Positions 1-9,608 of a stretch of 53,560 bases of DNA are shown here, piece by piece (positions within the stretch are counted from its first letter, which is position 1; each line of letters starts with the position of its first letter). The DNA comes from Thermoflexales bacterium (GTDB lineage: Bacteria > Chloroflexota > Anaerolineae > J036 > Brachytrichaceae). Where the stretch lies: positions 1 to 53,560 of the forward strand of contig JAIBCK010000009.1 of NCBI GenBank assembly GCA_019694215.1. Reading direction: 5' to 3'. Both the position numbers and the translations under genes were made by a program. The notes beneath the pieces are model-generated. The model did not search any database and had not been told where the DNA came from. It saw only the letters and a program-made list of their open reading frames with translations.

Positions 1-3000
1 GGGCAACCTACGCGTACAGCGGCACAGACAATGCACCCGGCACGGCCTTTGCGGCAGGCGATTCGACGCTCGACGACATGGCACCTAACCCCGCCCTGTG
101 GCAGACCGCCTCGGGCTTGCCGCCACTAGAGTATTCCGACGCGTTGCGCATCTTCCAGAATGAGAATGCGAGAATCACGAAGAGCTCGCCCACAAACCCG
201 ATCGCGAACTCGCTGGTGCCGGTGGGCACGCAAGTCGCATACAGCCTGGTCGTAAATCTCAGCAGCACCGGCAGCACGCACACGACCGATGTGACAGTCT
301 GGGATGTGCTGCCGCCCTACATGAGCTATGTGCCCGGGTCTTCGATCTGGGGCGGCGCCCCGATGGGCGATCCCGTCTGCGCAACCGGGGCATGGCCCGC
401 CGCCCCACCCACTCCGCCAGTGGGGACGATCCCAGCCGGCTATACCGCCTGCCGTTGGACGGTGCCAAATCAGACGGTGACTAAGGCGGCCGCAGGCGCA
501 GCAGCGGCAAACCTGCCCACGTTGCAATTCCGCGCTTTTGTGGACGTGGCTGCGCCCAATGGCACACAACTCCTGAATACGTCCGCGGTCGACAGCACTT
601 CCAACAGCATCCCGGATGCCACGTATCAGGGTGGGAGCACCGGCTTCAAGTGCCTCACCGGTCAGTTTTGCTCATACAGTGACTGGCTGCTGTATGTCTC
701 GTCGACCCCGGGCATCGTCCTGCAGAAGACGGTCGACAAGGCCCTCGTGCCGACCGAGACGGGTTTCAACTACGGCTTGATCTACGGTGCCATTGGCAAC
801 AGCCTGAGTGGCACGCGCATTCTGGATGTCCTTCCGTACGTTGGAGACGGGCGCACGCCTGCCACCAGCTTCGCTGGCACCCTCGCGCTCACCGGCCCCA
901 TCGCGGCGCCGGTCGCAAGCGCAGGACCGCCGGCCACAGCCGCAGATCCCGCCATCGTCGTCGTGTACACCAGCAACGCCCCGGCCTCCATCAATCGGAA
1001 TCCATATGATCCAGGCCATACCCTGGATGGGTCGGGCGCAAATTCGGCGAGCACCACCAACTGGTGTACTGCCGCTCAGATCGGCACGGATCCGGACTGT
1101 CCGGCGAGCTATGCCAATGTGACGGCCTTCATGGCACTGCCGCTCAATGGCGATCCCATGCCGCCTGGCACGTTGTATCAGCTAACCGTTCCGGTTCAGC
1201 CGACGGGGAACGCGCGCCTGAACGTGTATTCCAACAGCTTCATCGGGGATTCTCCGGATCTCACCGCCAGACGCCCCGGCTCCAACATCGTGACCACCAG
1301 CGTCGTCGAGCCCGACCTCACCCTCGACAAGTCCGTCAGCCCGGCCAGCGCCGTGCGAGGCGAGGCAGTCGCATATACACTGGTGGCACACAACAACACG
1401 GGCACGGGCATCGGTCCGATTTTCGATACGCCGGCCCCGTCCATCGTGGTTTCGGACACCCTTCCCGCAGGCATCGAGTTCTCAGCGGCGAGCGCAGTCA
1501 GCGGAAATCAGTGGGATTGCAACGGCTCGATTCCGCCATCCGGGCTGCGCTGTGTCTACACCGGCACCCTGCCGATCGGCGTCGGTGCCGCGGTGGGGGG
1601 GCCCATCGTCGTCAATGCACAGGTGGCTCTCAACGCCAGCCCCGGAGCAATCACGAATACGGCCTGCGTCTCGCTCACCGGCCAGACCGAGTCACCAACG
1701 ACCAACAACTGTGATCCCGCGGTGCTCTCCGTACGGGCCATCATGTTGAGCGGCAACGTCTTCCATGACATGAACGAGCTGTCTGACGCTACAGTCAATG
1801 GCTCGGGAATCGCCCAGCCAGGTGGCACCCAGCTCTACGCCAACCTCGTGGGACCGGACGGCACGGTGATTGCCAGCACGCCCATCGCGCCGAATGGCGC
1901 CTACACGTTTACCAACGTGATGCCGAACACCCTGTACACGATGGTGTTAGCTACCGTCGCGGGAGTTGCGGGCAACCCGGCCCCCGCGCCCGGCCTGCCC
2001 GCAGGCTGGCTGAACACCGGCGAGAATATCGGCGCTTCCATTGGCAACGATGGACTTGCCGACGGGGTGCAGACGGTTGGCGTCGCAACCTCTAGCATCA
2101 CCGACATCAACTTTGGCATCGTGTCACGCCTCTCCGTCGGCAACCAGGTCTGGTATGACACCAACAACAACGGGCTCCAGGATCCGACTGAAGTGGGCGT
2201 CACGGGCGTTGTCGTCGAGCTGTATCAGGACACCGATGGCGACGGCGTGTTTACACCCGGCGTCGACACCTTCGTCGCTACAAGCACGACACTCCCGGGT
2301 GGCTACTACACCTTCAGCAACCTCAGCTATGGCGGCTACGTTGTCGTGATCACTGCGACGAACTTCGCCGGCGGCGGTGTTCTGGCCGACTACCTGAGCA
2401 GCCTCGTGGTTCAGCCGGATCCGAACACGAATGTTAATGGTGACAACAATGGCGTGTCAAACGCGGCGGGCTATGTGTCCAGTGGTGTGGTGACCCTCAC
2501 CTTCGCGACAGAGCCTTCCACGACGCTCGTCACCGGTGACAGCAACTGGACCGTGGACTTTGGCTTCGCAGCGGCTCCCACGCCGACACCGACGCCGACG
2601 CCGTCGGCTACGCCAACCGAGACGCCGACCGTCACGCCGACACAAACGCCAACGGCCACACCGACAGAGACGCCGACCGTCACGCCGACGATGACGCCGA
2701 CCGTCACGCCAACGGAGACGCCGACGGCAACACCGACCACAACGCCGACCGTCACGCCAACGGAGACGCCGACGGCAACACCGACCACAACGCCGACCGT
2801 CACGCCAACGGAGACGCCGACGGCAACACCGACCACAACGCCGACCGTCACGCCAACGGCCACGCCAACGATGACGCCAACGGCCACACCAACGCTCACG
2901 CCAACCCCAACCCCAACTGGGGCAGTCAGTGCGATCAAGTTGACGAGCTTCACGGGTGTCCGTGGCCAAGGCGGCGTGACGGTGCTCTGGGCAACCTCGA

Positions 3001-3278
3001 GCGAGGTGACCACGTTGGGCTATCGTCTGTATCGCTCGTCGACAAACCTTCGCCAGGACGCGGTATCCATCATCGATGGCATTGTCGGCGCGGCGGGCAA
3101 CGACCTGGGCGCCGAATACCAATGGCTGGACGCAGACGCCCCGGCCGATCGGCTGTACTACTGGCTCGAGGAGATCGAGTTCTCGGGCACGCTGACCGAC
3201 TATGGCCCAATGATGGTTGATTCACCGCGCATGGGCGCAACCGCGAACAGGGTCTACTTGCCGGTGGTCGGGAAGTAG
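1..3278 (+). CDS. DUF11 / SdrD-like surface protein, 5' partial
   Basis: The frame is open from base 3, before the first ATG at 78, so the N-terminus and any signal peptide lie outside the window. The visible part has at least three DUF11-like beta domains, one starting near '[10 protein letters not shown]' and one near '[10 protein letters not shown]'. Two SdrD B-like domains follow; the second opens '[18 protein letters not shown]' and has a DTDGDG calcium-type loop. Then comes a Thr-Pro stalk (about bases 2578-2925), a fibronectin-like C-terminal domain and the tail VYLPVVGK. Related proteins are secreted adhesin or cell-surface scaffolds, and the stalk probably spans the cell envelope. 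I infer an extracellular structural role; no catalytic motif is visible. VYLP-type tails are, as I recall, common on Chloroflexota exoproteins, so this one may be a sorting tail. Confidence 0.85.
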   Translation, partial: ATYAYSGTDNAPGTAFAAGDSTLDDMAPNPALWQTASGLPPLEYSDALRIFQNENARITKSSPTNPIANSLVPVGTQVAYSLVVNLSSTGSTHTTDVTVWDVLPPYMSYVPGSSIWGGAPMGDPVCATGAWPAAPPTPPVGTIPAGYTACRWTVPNQTVTKAAAGAAAANLPTLQFRAFVDVAAPNGTQLLNTSAVDSTSNSIPDATYQGGSTGFKCLTGQFCSYSDWLLYVSSTPGIVLQKTVDKALVPTETGFNYGLIYGAIGNSLSGTRILDVLPYVGDGRTPATSFAGTLALTGPIAAPVASAGPPATAADPAIVVVYTSNAPASINRNPYDPGHTLDGSGANSASTTNWCTAAQIGTDPDCPASYANVTAFMALPLNGDPMPPGTLYQLTVPVQPTGNARLNVYSNSFIGDSPDLTARRPGSNIVTTSVVEPDLTLDKSVSPASAVRGEAVAYTLVAHNNTGTGIGPIFDTPAPSIVVSDTLPAGIEFSAASAVSGNQWDCNGSIPPSGLRCVYTGTLPIGVGAAVGGPIVVNAQVALNASPGAITNTACVSLTGQTESPTTNNCDPAVLSVRAIMLSGNVFHDMNELSDATVNGSGIAQPGGTQLYANLVGPDGTVIASTPIAPNGAYTFTNVMPNTLYTMVLATVAGVAGNPAPAPGLPAGWLNTGENIGASIGNDGLADGVQTVGVATSSITDINFGIVSRLSVGNQVWYDTNNNGLQDPTEVGVTGVVVELYQDTDGDGVFTPGVDTFVATSTTLPGGYYTFSNLSYGGYVVVITATNFAGGGVLADYLSSLVVQPDPNTNVNGDNNGVSNAAGYVSSGVVTLTFATEPSTTLVTGDSNWTVDFGFAAAPTPTPTPTPSATPTETPTVTPTQTPTATPTETPTVTPTMTPTVTPTETPTATPTTTPTVTPTETPTATPTTTPTVTPTETPTATPTTTPTVTPTATPTMTPTATPTLTPTPTPTGAVSAIKLTSFTGVRGQGGVTVLWATSSEVTTLGYRLYRSSTNLRQDAVSIIDGIVGAAGNDLGAEYQWLDADAPADRLYYWLEEIEFSGTLTDYGPMMVDSPRMGATANRVYLPVVGK
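2711..2854 (+). repeat. 48-bp in-frame tandem repeat, 3 copies (Thr-Pro stalk)
   Basis: A 48-bp unit starting 'aacggagacgccgacggcaa' begins at 2711, 2759 and 2807 and runs to 2854 in three identical copies. It encodes 16 residues of the TPTxTPT stalk. Looser 6-12 bp repeats continue on both sides. Because the period is a multiple of three, copy-number change would alter stalk length without a frameshift. Confidence 0.9.
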
Positions 3279-3293
3279 CCCGGGACGACTGCG

Positions 3294-3309
3294 GTCAGGC
3301 CAACCTGAC
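3294..3309 (+). terminator. weak terminator-like hairpin after surface protein
   Basis: GTCAGG (3294-3299) and CCTGAC (3304-3309) form a 6-bp stem with a 4-nt loop, 15 nt after the stop codon. Only two T residues follow, so intrinsic termination would be weak. Confidence 0.35.
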
Positions 3310-3311
3310 TT

Positions 3312-3339
3312 CGGTCCTCCGTCCACCGTCTTCGGTCGC
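3312..3339 (+). repeat. four heptamers of the CNGTCNN family
   Basis: Four 7-mers in register: cggtcct, ccgtcca, ccgtctt and cggtcgc. This is the same 7-bp-period family that fills the gaps near 17.7, 20.1 and 21.3 kb. Confidence 0.6.
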
Positions 3340-3395
3340 GAGGGATGCGGGGAAATCGACGGCGCATGCGCCGTCGATTTCCCCGCATCCCTCGC
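3338..3395. repeat. perfect 58-bp palindrome without spacer
   Basis: All 29 base pairs were checked, from 3338/3395 to the centre at 3366/3367 (gcatgc). It could extrude as a cruciform, or form a very stable RNA hairpin if transcribed. It lies between the surface-protein gene and the rpsO promoter and covers the place where the rpsO -35 element should be. No T-run follows, so it is not a standard intrinsic terminator. Confidence 0.9.
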
Positions 3396-3402
3396 CGTCT
3401 GC

Positions 3403-3408
3403 TACAAT
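3403..3408 (+). promoter_or_regulatory. extended -10 promoter for rpsO
   Basis: TACAAT preceded by TGC makes an extended -10. The expected -35 position (about 3380-3385) lies inside the palindrome and does not resemble TTGACA. A start near 3415 gives an rpsO leader of about 125 nt. Confidence 0.55.
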
Positions 3409-3458
3409 ACTCTGCTTGTCACGACGCGTGGCGGGCGGACGGGGTCATCCCGGCCGCG

Positions 3459-3485
3459 GGCGGTGCGATACCGCCTCTCTGCACC
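3459..3485 (+). promoter_or_regulatory. candidate autoregulatory structure in rpsO leader
   Basis: GGCGGT (3459-3464) can pair with ACCGCC (3470-3475). The overlapping GGTGC (3462-3466) can instead pair with GCACC (3481-3485), so the two helices exclude each other. Ribosomal protein S15 represses its own mRNA through leader structures in several bacteria. A similar role here is inference only. Confidence 0.3.
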
Positions 3486-3541
3486 TTGGAGCGGAGCCGT
3501 AACCGGGCGCGTCTCAATCAAAACCACAGGAAAGGAATACG

Positions 3542-3814
3542 ATGTCACTGACAAAAGAAGCAAAGGCCGCAATCGTCGAGAAGTTTGGCGAGCGCGCCGG
3601 CAACACGGGCTCGACCGAGGTGCAGATCGCGATGCTCACCGAGCGCATCAACAACCTGAACGAGGCGCACCTCAAGTCTCACCGCCACGATCACCACTCG
3701 CGGCACGGGCTGATCAAGATGGTCGGCCAGCGCCGCCGCCTGCTGAAGTACCTCATGGCCCAGGACCCGGCCAAGTACCGCAGCCTGCTGACCAAGCTCG
3801 GTCTGCGCAAGTAA
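3542..3814 (+). CDS. rpsO: 30S ribosomal protein S15
   Basis: This 90-aa protein is the usual length for S15 and shows family landmarks: '[15 protein letters not shown]', the basic '[12 protein letters not shown]' segment, '[15 protein letters not shown]' and a C-terminal GLRK. S15 binds 16S rRNA helices 20-22 early in 30S assembly. The start has a good Shine-Dalgarno sequence (aggaaagg about 8 nt upstream), unlike many genes in this window. It is followed by pnp, the classic rpsO-pnp order, separated by 289 nt of structured RNA. Confidence 0.97.
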   Translation: MSLTKEAKAAIVEKFGERAGNTGSTEVQIAMLTERINNLNEAHLKSHRHDHHSRHGLIKMVGQRRRLLKYLMAQDPAKYRSLLTKLGLRK

Positions 3815-3847
3815 CAAACAGGCGTCCAACGATCACAATGAACTAGC

Positions 3848-3901
3848 GCGAAGGGCCTCTGAGCGCCCCCGGCCACGGGGTGTGTTTCAGGGGCCCTTCG
3901 C
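3848..3901 (+). terminator. long hairpin after rpsO
   Basis: The 15-bp stem pairs 3848-3862 with 3887-3901 (one T-G wobble) and has a GC-rich inner loop that can pair further. No T-tract follows. It may be an attenuator, an RNase III-type processing site or a 3' stabiliser between rpsO and pnp. Confidence 0.55.
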
Positions 3902-3937
3902 ACAGCCGGGCCCCGCGCCGCCGAGCGAGGTAGGTGT

Positions 3938-3979
3938 TAGAGGCAAGCCCGCAGATGAGAATTTGCGGTTTTGCCTCTA
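3938..3979 (+). promoter_or_regulatory. stem-loop in pnp leader
   Basis: TAGAGGCAA (3938-3946) pairs with TTGCCTCTA (3971-3979), with an inner stem CCGCA (3949-3953) / TGCGG (3964-3968). GTTAG and CTAAC nearby could close an outer helix. In Escherichia coli a leader hairpin is the target of pnp autoregulation by RNase III and PNPase. Whether this one works the same way is inference. Confidence 0.45.
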
Positions 3980-4103
3980 GCCCCTAACGCTCCCCGGGCG
4001 GTCAGCGCCCAACTTTCAACTGCGTCCGCGCCCGGGAGCGCGCCGGGAAATGCCAATTCCCTGCGCCGGCGCCGACAGCGAATCCAACGGAGAAAAGACA
4101 GAC

Positions 4104-6413
4104 ATGGCATACGATCCGAATCAAGACCAGACCCTGGTCCTCCCGCCCAACAAGCCGGAGAACCGCATCTACACCGCCCGCGTCGGCGACAAGGAGCTCA
4201 CCGTCGAGACCGGCCGCCTGGCCGGCCTGGCCGGCGGCGCCGTCACCGCGCGCCTGGGCGACACCATGGTGCTCGCGACCGCGACGATGTCGAAGTCGGT
4301 CCGCCAGGGCATCGACTTCTTCCCGCTCAGCGTCGACTACGAGGAGCGCCTTTACGCCGCCGGCCGCATCCCCGGCAGCTTCTTCCGCCGCGAAGGGCGC
4401 CCGGCCGAGTCCGGCATCCTGATCTCGCGCCTGGTTGACCGCCCGATGCGCCCGCTCTTCCCGGATGACCTGCGCAACGACGTGCAGATCATCGTCACCG
4501 CGCTTTCGCACGACCAGGTCAACGACATCGACATCCTGGCCGTCAACGCCGCCAGCGCGGCGCTGATCATCAGCGATGTCCCCTTCACCACGCCCGTCGG
4601 CGCGGTGCGCGTCGGCCTGATCAACGGCGAGTTGGTCTTCAACCCGACCATCCCCGAGATGGCCTACAGCGACCTCGACCTGCGCATGGCCGGCACCAGG
4701 GACGCCATTGTCATGGTCGAGTGCGGCGCCCAGGAAGTGGATGAGGCCACCATGGTCCGCGCGCTCAAGGAAGGGCACGCCGCGATCCAGGAGTTCATCG
4801 CCGTTCAGGAGCGCATGCGCGCCGAGATCGGCAAGGCCAAGGCCAGCTATCCCAAGTTCGGCCAGAACGCCGCCTTCAACGAGCAGGTGCGCGCCAAGGT
4901 CGGCAACCGCGTCGCGGATGCCCTCGAACAGGCCGGTGACAAGAGCGAGCGCCAGACCCTTCTGGACGCCATCGAGGGCGAGGTGCTGGCCGAGATGCAG
5001 AGCATTGGCGACGTCAACGCCGACGAACTGCATAAGGTCATCAAGGACGTCACCAGTGATGCCGTGCGCAACCGCATCCTGCGCGATGGCGTCCGCCCGG
5101 ACGGCCGCACACCCAAGCAGATCCGCCCGATCTGGGTGGAGGTGGGCGATCATCTCGCGCCGCGCGCGCACGGGGCCGGCCTCTTCACCCGCGGCGAGAC
5201 GCAGATCCTCAGCATCGTCACCCTCGGCAGCAGCATGGACGCGCAGATGCTGGACGGGCTCAGCCCGACCCGCGAGAAGCGCTACATGCACAACTACAAC
5301 TTCCCACCCTACAGCACGGGTGAGGCCAAGGTCCTGCGCGGCAGCAGCCGCCGCGAGGTGGGCCACGGCGCGCTGGCCGAGCGCGCGCTGGTCCCGGTTC
5401 TGCCGGATGAGGACACCTTCCCGTATGTCCTGCGCATCGTCAGCGAGGCGATCTCGTCCAACGGCAGCACCAGCATGGGCAGCGTGTGCGGCAGCACCCT
5501 CTCGATGATGGACGCCGGCGTGCCGCTCAAGGCGCCCGTCGCCGGCATCGCGATGGGCCTGATCTCCGCGCCGGGCGGGCTGAAGGACGGCTACCAGATC
5601 CTGAGCGACATCCAGGGTCTCGAGGACCACATCGGCGACATGGACTTCAAGGTCGCCGGGACGAGCAAGGGCATCACCGCCCTGCAGATGGATATCAAGA
5701 TCGCCGGTTTGACAACCGAGGTGCTCGAGCGCGCGCTCGCGCAGGCCCGTGAGGGTCGCATGGCGATCATGCAGCGCATGCTGGAGACCATCGCCGAACC
5801 GCGCAGCAACCTCAAGCCGCATGCTCCGCGCATGCTAATCGTGCGTGTCGATCCCGAGAAGCTCGGCCTGATCATCGGGCCCGGCGGCAAGACCGTGCGC
5901 AGCATCCAGGAGCAGACCGGGGCGAAGGTCGACATCGAGGACGATGGGCGCGTGTTCATCTCCTCGGCCGATGGCCCCGCCGCCGAGCGCGCTCGCGAGA
6001 TCGTCATGGGCATGGTCGGCGAGGTCAAGCCCGGCGAAATCTACACGGGCAAGATCGTCCGCATCACCGACTTCGGCGCATTTGTCGAGATCATGCCCAA
6101 GGTGGACGGCATGGTGCACATCTCGCAGCTCTCCGATCACCCGCTCCGCCGGGTCGAGGATGAGGTGCAGATGGGCCAGGAAGTCACCGTCATGGTCACC
6201 AACAACGAAGGCGGCAAGATCCGCCTCAGCCGCCGCGCCGTGATCGAGGGCTGGACGCTGGCCGAGGCCATCGAGGCCGACCGCCCGAGCGGCCCGCGCC
6301 GCGACCGCGGCGATCGCGGCGACCGGGGCGGACGCTTCGACCGCGGCGGACGCGGTGGCGATCGCGGCGGTGATCGTGGTGGCGACCGCGGTGGGCGCTT
6401 CGATCGGCGGTAA
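4104..6413 (+). CDS. pnp: polyribonucleotide nucleotidyltransferase (PNPase)
   Basis: This 769-aa protein performs phosphorolytic 3'-5' RNA degradation. It has two RNase PH-like domains, with 'FFRREGRPAESGIL' in the first and 'HNYNFPPYSTGE' and the GSTSMGSVCG segment in the second. A KH domain (IIGPGGKTVRSI) and an S1 domain (YTGKIVRITDFGAFVE) follow. The last 35 or so residues are an Arg-Gly-Asp-rich tail (RGDRGDRGGRFDR type), probably an extra RNA-binding or condensate-forming extension. I chose the ATG at 4104 because ggag lies upstream and the family N-terminus begins there; an in-frame ATG at 4050 would add 18 non-homologous residues. Confidence 0.96.
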   Translation: MAYDPNQDQTLVLPPNKPENRIYTARVGDKELTVETGRLAGLAGGAVTARLGDTMVLATATMSKSVRQGIDFFPLSVDYEERLYAAGRIPGSFFRREGRPAESGILISRLVDRPMRPLFPDDLRNDVQIIVTALSHDQVNDIDILAVNAASAALIISDVPFTTPVGAVRVGLINGELVFNPTIPEMAYSDLDLRMAGTRDAIVMVECGAQEVDEATMVRALKEGHAAIQEFIAVQERMRAEIGKAKASYPKFGQNAAFNEQVRAKVGNRVADALEQAGDKSERQTLLDAIEGEVLAEMQSIGDVNADELHKVIKDVTSDAVRNRILRDGVRPDGRTPKQIRPIWVEVGDHLAPRAHGAGLFTRGETQILSIVTLGSSMDAQMLDGLSPTREKRYMHNYNFPPYSTGEAKVLRGSSRREVGHGALAERALVPVLPDEDTFPYVLRIVSEAISSNGSTSMGSVCGSTLSMMDAGVPLKAPVAGIAMGLISAPGGLKDGYQILSDIQGLEDHIGDMDFKVAGTSKGITALQMDIKIAGLTTEVLERALAQAREGRMAIMQRMLETIAEPRSNLKPHAPRMLIVRVDPEKLGLIIGPGGKTVRSIQEQTGAKVDIEDDGRVFISSADGPAAERAREIVMGMVGEVKPGEIYTGKIVRITDFGAFVEIMPKVDGMVHISQLSDHPLRRVEDEVQMGQEVTVMVTNNEGGKIRLSRRAVIEGWTLAEAIEADRPSGPRRDRGDRGDRGGRFDRGGRGGDRGGDRGGDRGGRFDRR

Positions 6414-6425
6414 GATCGTCGCGCG

Positions 6426-8120
6426 ATGACCGCCAGCGACGCGCACAACACAACTCACTCAGACGGGGCAGGCACTTCGCCTGCCCCGCTGCATTCCCGC
6501 GCCCGCCTCCAGCGCGGCGCGATCGCGGTTGGTCTGGCCGCCATCGTCGCATTGGCTTCGACAGTCCCTGCCCGAACGCCAGCGCCCGGTATCCCGATCC
6601 TGAGCGTCGGTCTGCCACCGACGCCGCAGGCTCGGGTCACCGTGTTTGCCCCCACCTCGACGCCGCCGCAGATCGCGCGCAGCGCCGTACCGCAGTCGGA
6701 TGCGCCCGAGCTGCCAGCCGCCCTCCGGCCCGTTGCAGCCGCCGCCGCCCTGGCGCAGGGCGACGCCCCCCGTTATGCGCTCCGCATCGACATCAGCGCC
6801 GACGGCCGCAGCCTGACCGGCACGCAGACCACGCGCTACATCAACCGCGACGACGTCGCACTCGACGCGCTGCTGCTGCGGCTGTATCCCGCCACCCCTG
6901 CGCTCGGCAGTGCCATGGCCGTGAATACCGTCATGGTCGATGGCGCGCCCGTGCCCGTCGCGCCGGTCACCTTGAACGGCATCGACGACCTGTCCACGAT
7001 CAGCGACAGCGCTGCGCTGAGCGTGGCCCTGCGCGCGCCGCTCGCGCCAGGCGCCGCGCTGACGCTCAGCCTCGCCTACACCATCGCCATCGCGCACAAC
7101 CCCGCCGCGGGCTATCGCACCTTCGGCAGGGTCGGCGACATCATCGCGCTGCCCGGGGCCTACGCCGCGCTGGCGCCACGCGCAAACGGGACCTGGCTGG
7201 CAACCGCGACCCCCGGCTACGGCGATGTCGCCTTGAGCGAGGCGGCCTGGTTCGATGTGGAGATCACCGCCAGCCGGGCCGGGACGCTGGTGGCGCCCGG
7301 TGTTTGTACGTTTGACGATGCAGAGGCCGGCCGCCAGCGGGCGCATTGCGTGTCCGGCCCGCAGCGCGAGTTCGCCTTCGTGCTTGGCCCTTTCGCAACC
7401 GTGACCGAGGTCGCGCGTCTCCCGGATGGCGATGTGATCGTCGAGAGCTACGCCACCCGCTACCGGATGGCCGGCGCGACAAATGCCGCGGGCTACGCGG
7501 TCAGCGCCCTGCGCGCGTATGAAGCCCGCTTTGGCCCCTACCCGTATCGCGTGCTGCGCGTGTTCGAGTCGCCGACGACGGTGGGGGGCATGGAGTACTC
7601 GATGCTGGCCGGGGTGACCGACACGCTGTATGACGCGCCAGACTCGCAGTATTTCGAGTGGATCGTCGCGCACGAGGTCGCGCATCAGTGGTGGTATGGC
7701 CAGGTCGGCAATGACCCGATCAACACCCCCTGGCTGGATGAATCGTTGACCAACTTCTCGCTCACCTTCTATTATGAGGACGTCTACGGACTGGCCGTCG
7801 CGCAGGTCACCCGGCAGCACGACTATTACAGCCGTTATGCGCTCGCTCTGGACACATACCGGGACCTGCCGGCCGGTCTGCCGACGGGTCGCTATCCCAA
7901 GGGGTCGTATGGCGCCTTTGTGTATGGCAAGGGGGCGATCTTCTTTGACACGGTGCGGCGCACGGTGGGGGATGGCGCGTATCTTGCCTGGATGCGTCGC
8001 TACCTGTCCGACCAGCGCTGGCGCATCGCCACCCCGGAGGACCTGTTGCGCGCCGCCGACGAGGTCGGGATCGGGCGTGTGGTGCGCAATGCCCATCAAG
8101 TCTGGGTGGCGGCGCGATGA
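6426..8120 (+). CDS. secreted/membrane-anchored M1-family metallopeptidase
   Basis: This 564-aa protein has a hydrophobic N-terminal segment (residues about 31-47, signal or anchor) and a Pro/Ala-rich linker. An M1 aminopeptidase-like fold follows: GGMEYS (the GxMEN-type substrate motif), zinc site HEVAH at 416-420, and the third ligand E439 in WLDESLTN, exactly 18 residues after the motif. It is short for M1, keeping the beta-saddle and catalytic domains but not the large C-terminal domain. The probable role is extracytoplasmic peptide trimming. It starts 12 nt after pnp and overlaps the next gene by 4 nt (ATGA), so it is probably transcribed with both. Confidence 0.85.
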   Translation: MTASDAHNTTHSDGAGTSPAPLHSRARLQRGAIAVGLAAIVALASTVPARTPAPGIPILSVGLPPTPQARVTVFAPTSTPPQIARSAVPQSDAPELPAALRPVAAAAALAQGDAPRYALRIDISADGRSLTGTQTTRYINRDDVALDALLLRLYPATPALGSAMAVNTVMVDGAPVPVAPVTLNGIDDLSTISDSAALSVALRAPLAPGAALTLSLAYTIAIAHNPAAGYRTFGRVGDIIALPGAYAALAPRANGTWLATATPGYGDVALSEAAWFDVEITASRAGTLVAPGVCTFDDAEAGRQRAHCVSGPQREFAFVLGPFATVTEVARLPDGDVIVESYATRYRMAGATNAAGYAVSALRAYEARFGPYPYRVLRVFESPTTVGGMEYSMLAGVTDTLYDAPDSQYFEWIVAHEVAHQWWYGQVGNDPINTPWLDESLTNFSLTFYYEDVYGLAVAQVTRQHDYYSRYALALDTYRDLPAGLPTGRYPKGSYGAFVYGKGAIFFDTVRRTVGDGAYLAWMRRYLSDQRWRIATPEDLLRAADEVGIGRVVRNAHQVWVAAR

Positions 8121-8863
8121 CGCGTGCCCCGGCCCCTAACTCGTTGCTGCGGCGCGGGGAGGCCCGCCTGGCCGCAGGTGACCTCGCTGGCGCCCGTGCG
8201 TTGCTCGATCGCGCTGTCGCCCGGGATCCGCACAACGCCGAGGGGTTTGCGGCGCGGGGAGAAGTGCTGCGCCAGCAAGGCGAGCTTGCCGCGGCCCGCG
8301 CCGACTTCGAGCGCGCCCTGGTCCTGCGGCCCGGCTACGCATGGGCGCTTGCCTCGCGCGGGTTGACCCTGTTGCAATCCGGCGACCCGGCTGCGGCGCT
8401 TGCGGATTTGGATCATGCGTTGGCTTCCGGGGAGGACATCGCCTGGGCGGTGCTGCATCGTGGCCAGGCGCTGGCACGGTTGGGCCGCCACGCGGAGGCG
8501 CGCGCCGCGTTCGAGCAGGCGGTGGCGTTGGACGGGAACGACCTCGAGGCGCGCTTGGGGTGGGCGGATGCCGCGCGGGTGTTGGGCGATCTCGACGAGG
8601 CGTTGGCGGAGTATCACCGAATCGCGAACGCCGAGCCGGGGCGAGCCTTGCCGCGCGCGCGCATCGCGGAGATCCATCACCGGCGCGGAGAGAGTGCCGC
8701 CATGGTTGCGGCGTTGGTCGAGGTCTTCCGCCTTCCCATTCAGCATGCCGAGGATTTTTTCGCCCGCGCCATCGCGTTGCGGTTGGAGGGCGACGTGAGC
8801 GCCAGCGCGAAGTTCATGAGCCAGGCCCGCATGCGCGGTTGGGCCGGCGATTCGGCGCAATAG
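8117..8863 (+). CDS. tetratricopeptide-repeat protein
   Basis: This 248-aa soluble protein consists of TPR-like helical pairs, for example 'ALLDRAVARDPHNAEGFAAR' followed by 'ADFERALVLRPGYAWALASR' and later units. No signal peptide or membrane segment is visible. TPR arrays are protein-protein scaffolds. The ATGA overlap suggests translational coupling to the metallopeptidase, for which it may be a partner; that role is inferred. Confidence 0.8.
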   Translation: MTRAPAPNSLLRRGEARLAAGDLAGARALLDRAVARDPHNAEGFAARGEVLRQQGELAAARADFERALVLRPGYAWALASRGLTLLQSGDPAAALADLDHALASGEDIAWAVLHRGQALARLGRHAEARAAFEQAVALDGNDLEARLGWADAARVLGDLDEALAEYHRIANAEPGRALPRARIAEIHHRRGESAAMVAALVEVFRLPIQHAEDFFARAIALRLEGDVSASAKFMSQARMRGWAGDSAQ

Positions 8864-8875
8864 CGCACAAGTCAA

Positions 8876-9595
8876 CGCATCATCCGCGCGCAAGGGGCAC
8901 ACCGCACCCGTGCGGGCGCACCGATGTGCGCCCAACGTAACGCACGCCCAATCGGCGAACGCGTCGCATCCGCGCCCGTACCCCGCGACCCGCACGGGCG
9001 AAATCGGGACGCATGTCCATGCGCCCCTACGGCCTTGGCGATTGGCCCGCCCCCCGTAATGCACCCCGCCCAACCCGCGAACACGCCCGTACCCCGCGAC
9101 ACACACGGGCCGACACCGGGGCGCATGTCCATGCGCCCCTACGGCCTTGGCGATTGGCCCGCCCCCCGTAATGCACCCCGCCCAACCCGCGAACACGCCC
9201 GTACCCCGCGACACACACGGGCCGACACCGGGGCGCATGTCCATGCGCCCCTACGGCCTTGGCGATTGGCCCGCCCCGCAATCCGGGACACCTGGAACGC
9301 CGTACCCGTGGGGCGCACGATGTGCGCCTCACGTAATGCACGCCCAATCGGCGAACGCGCCCGTACCCCATGGCCCGCGTGGGCGAAATCGGGGCGCATG
9401 TCCATGCGCCCCTACGGCCTTGGCGATTGGCCCGCCCCGCAATCCGGGACACCTGGAACGCCGTACCCGTAGGGGCGCACGGATGTGCGCCCCACGTAAT
9501 GCACGCCCAATCGGCGAATGCGTCGCATCCGCGCCCGTACCCCATGGCCCGCATGGGTGAAATCGGCGTACATGTCCATGCGCCGTACGCGCCGC
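8876..9595. repeat. REP/BIME hairpin array, left of RAYT
   Basis: The 771-nt gap between the TPR gene and the RAYT gene is filled by alternating palindromes. P1 has the form GGGGCGCAC-GGAT-GTGCGCCCC (for example 9472-9493; older copy 8914-8933). P2 has the form GGGGCGCAT-GTCC-ATGCGCCCC (for example 9391-9412; others near 9008, 9120 and 9230). The conserved linker GGCCTTGGCGATTGGCCCGC recurs between them. P1 is preceded by GTAG on the plus strand and P2 by GTAG on the minus strand, so they form inverted REP pairs (BIMEs). The last copy before the transposase (about 9570-9595) is degenerate. Confidence 0.88.
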
Positions 9596-9608
9596 TTCGC
9601 ATCACACG

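Noticed and set aside
2457-3122. Antisense frames encoding repeated VGV or RRW units opposite the Thr-Pro stalk
   Set aside because: Mirror image of the tandem repeat. The sense frame continues from DUF11 domains into the stalk and C-terminal domain.
3338-3395. Intrinsic terminator
   Set aside because: The stem is perfect but no T-run follows, and the promoter of the next gene begins inside the right arm.
4002-5822. 606-codon antisense frame under pnp
   Set aside because: Shadow of a conserved gene produced by codon bias, with no start signal or domain.
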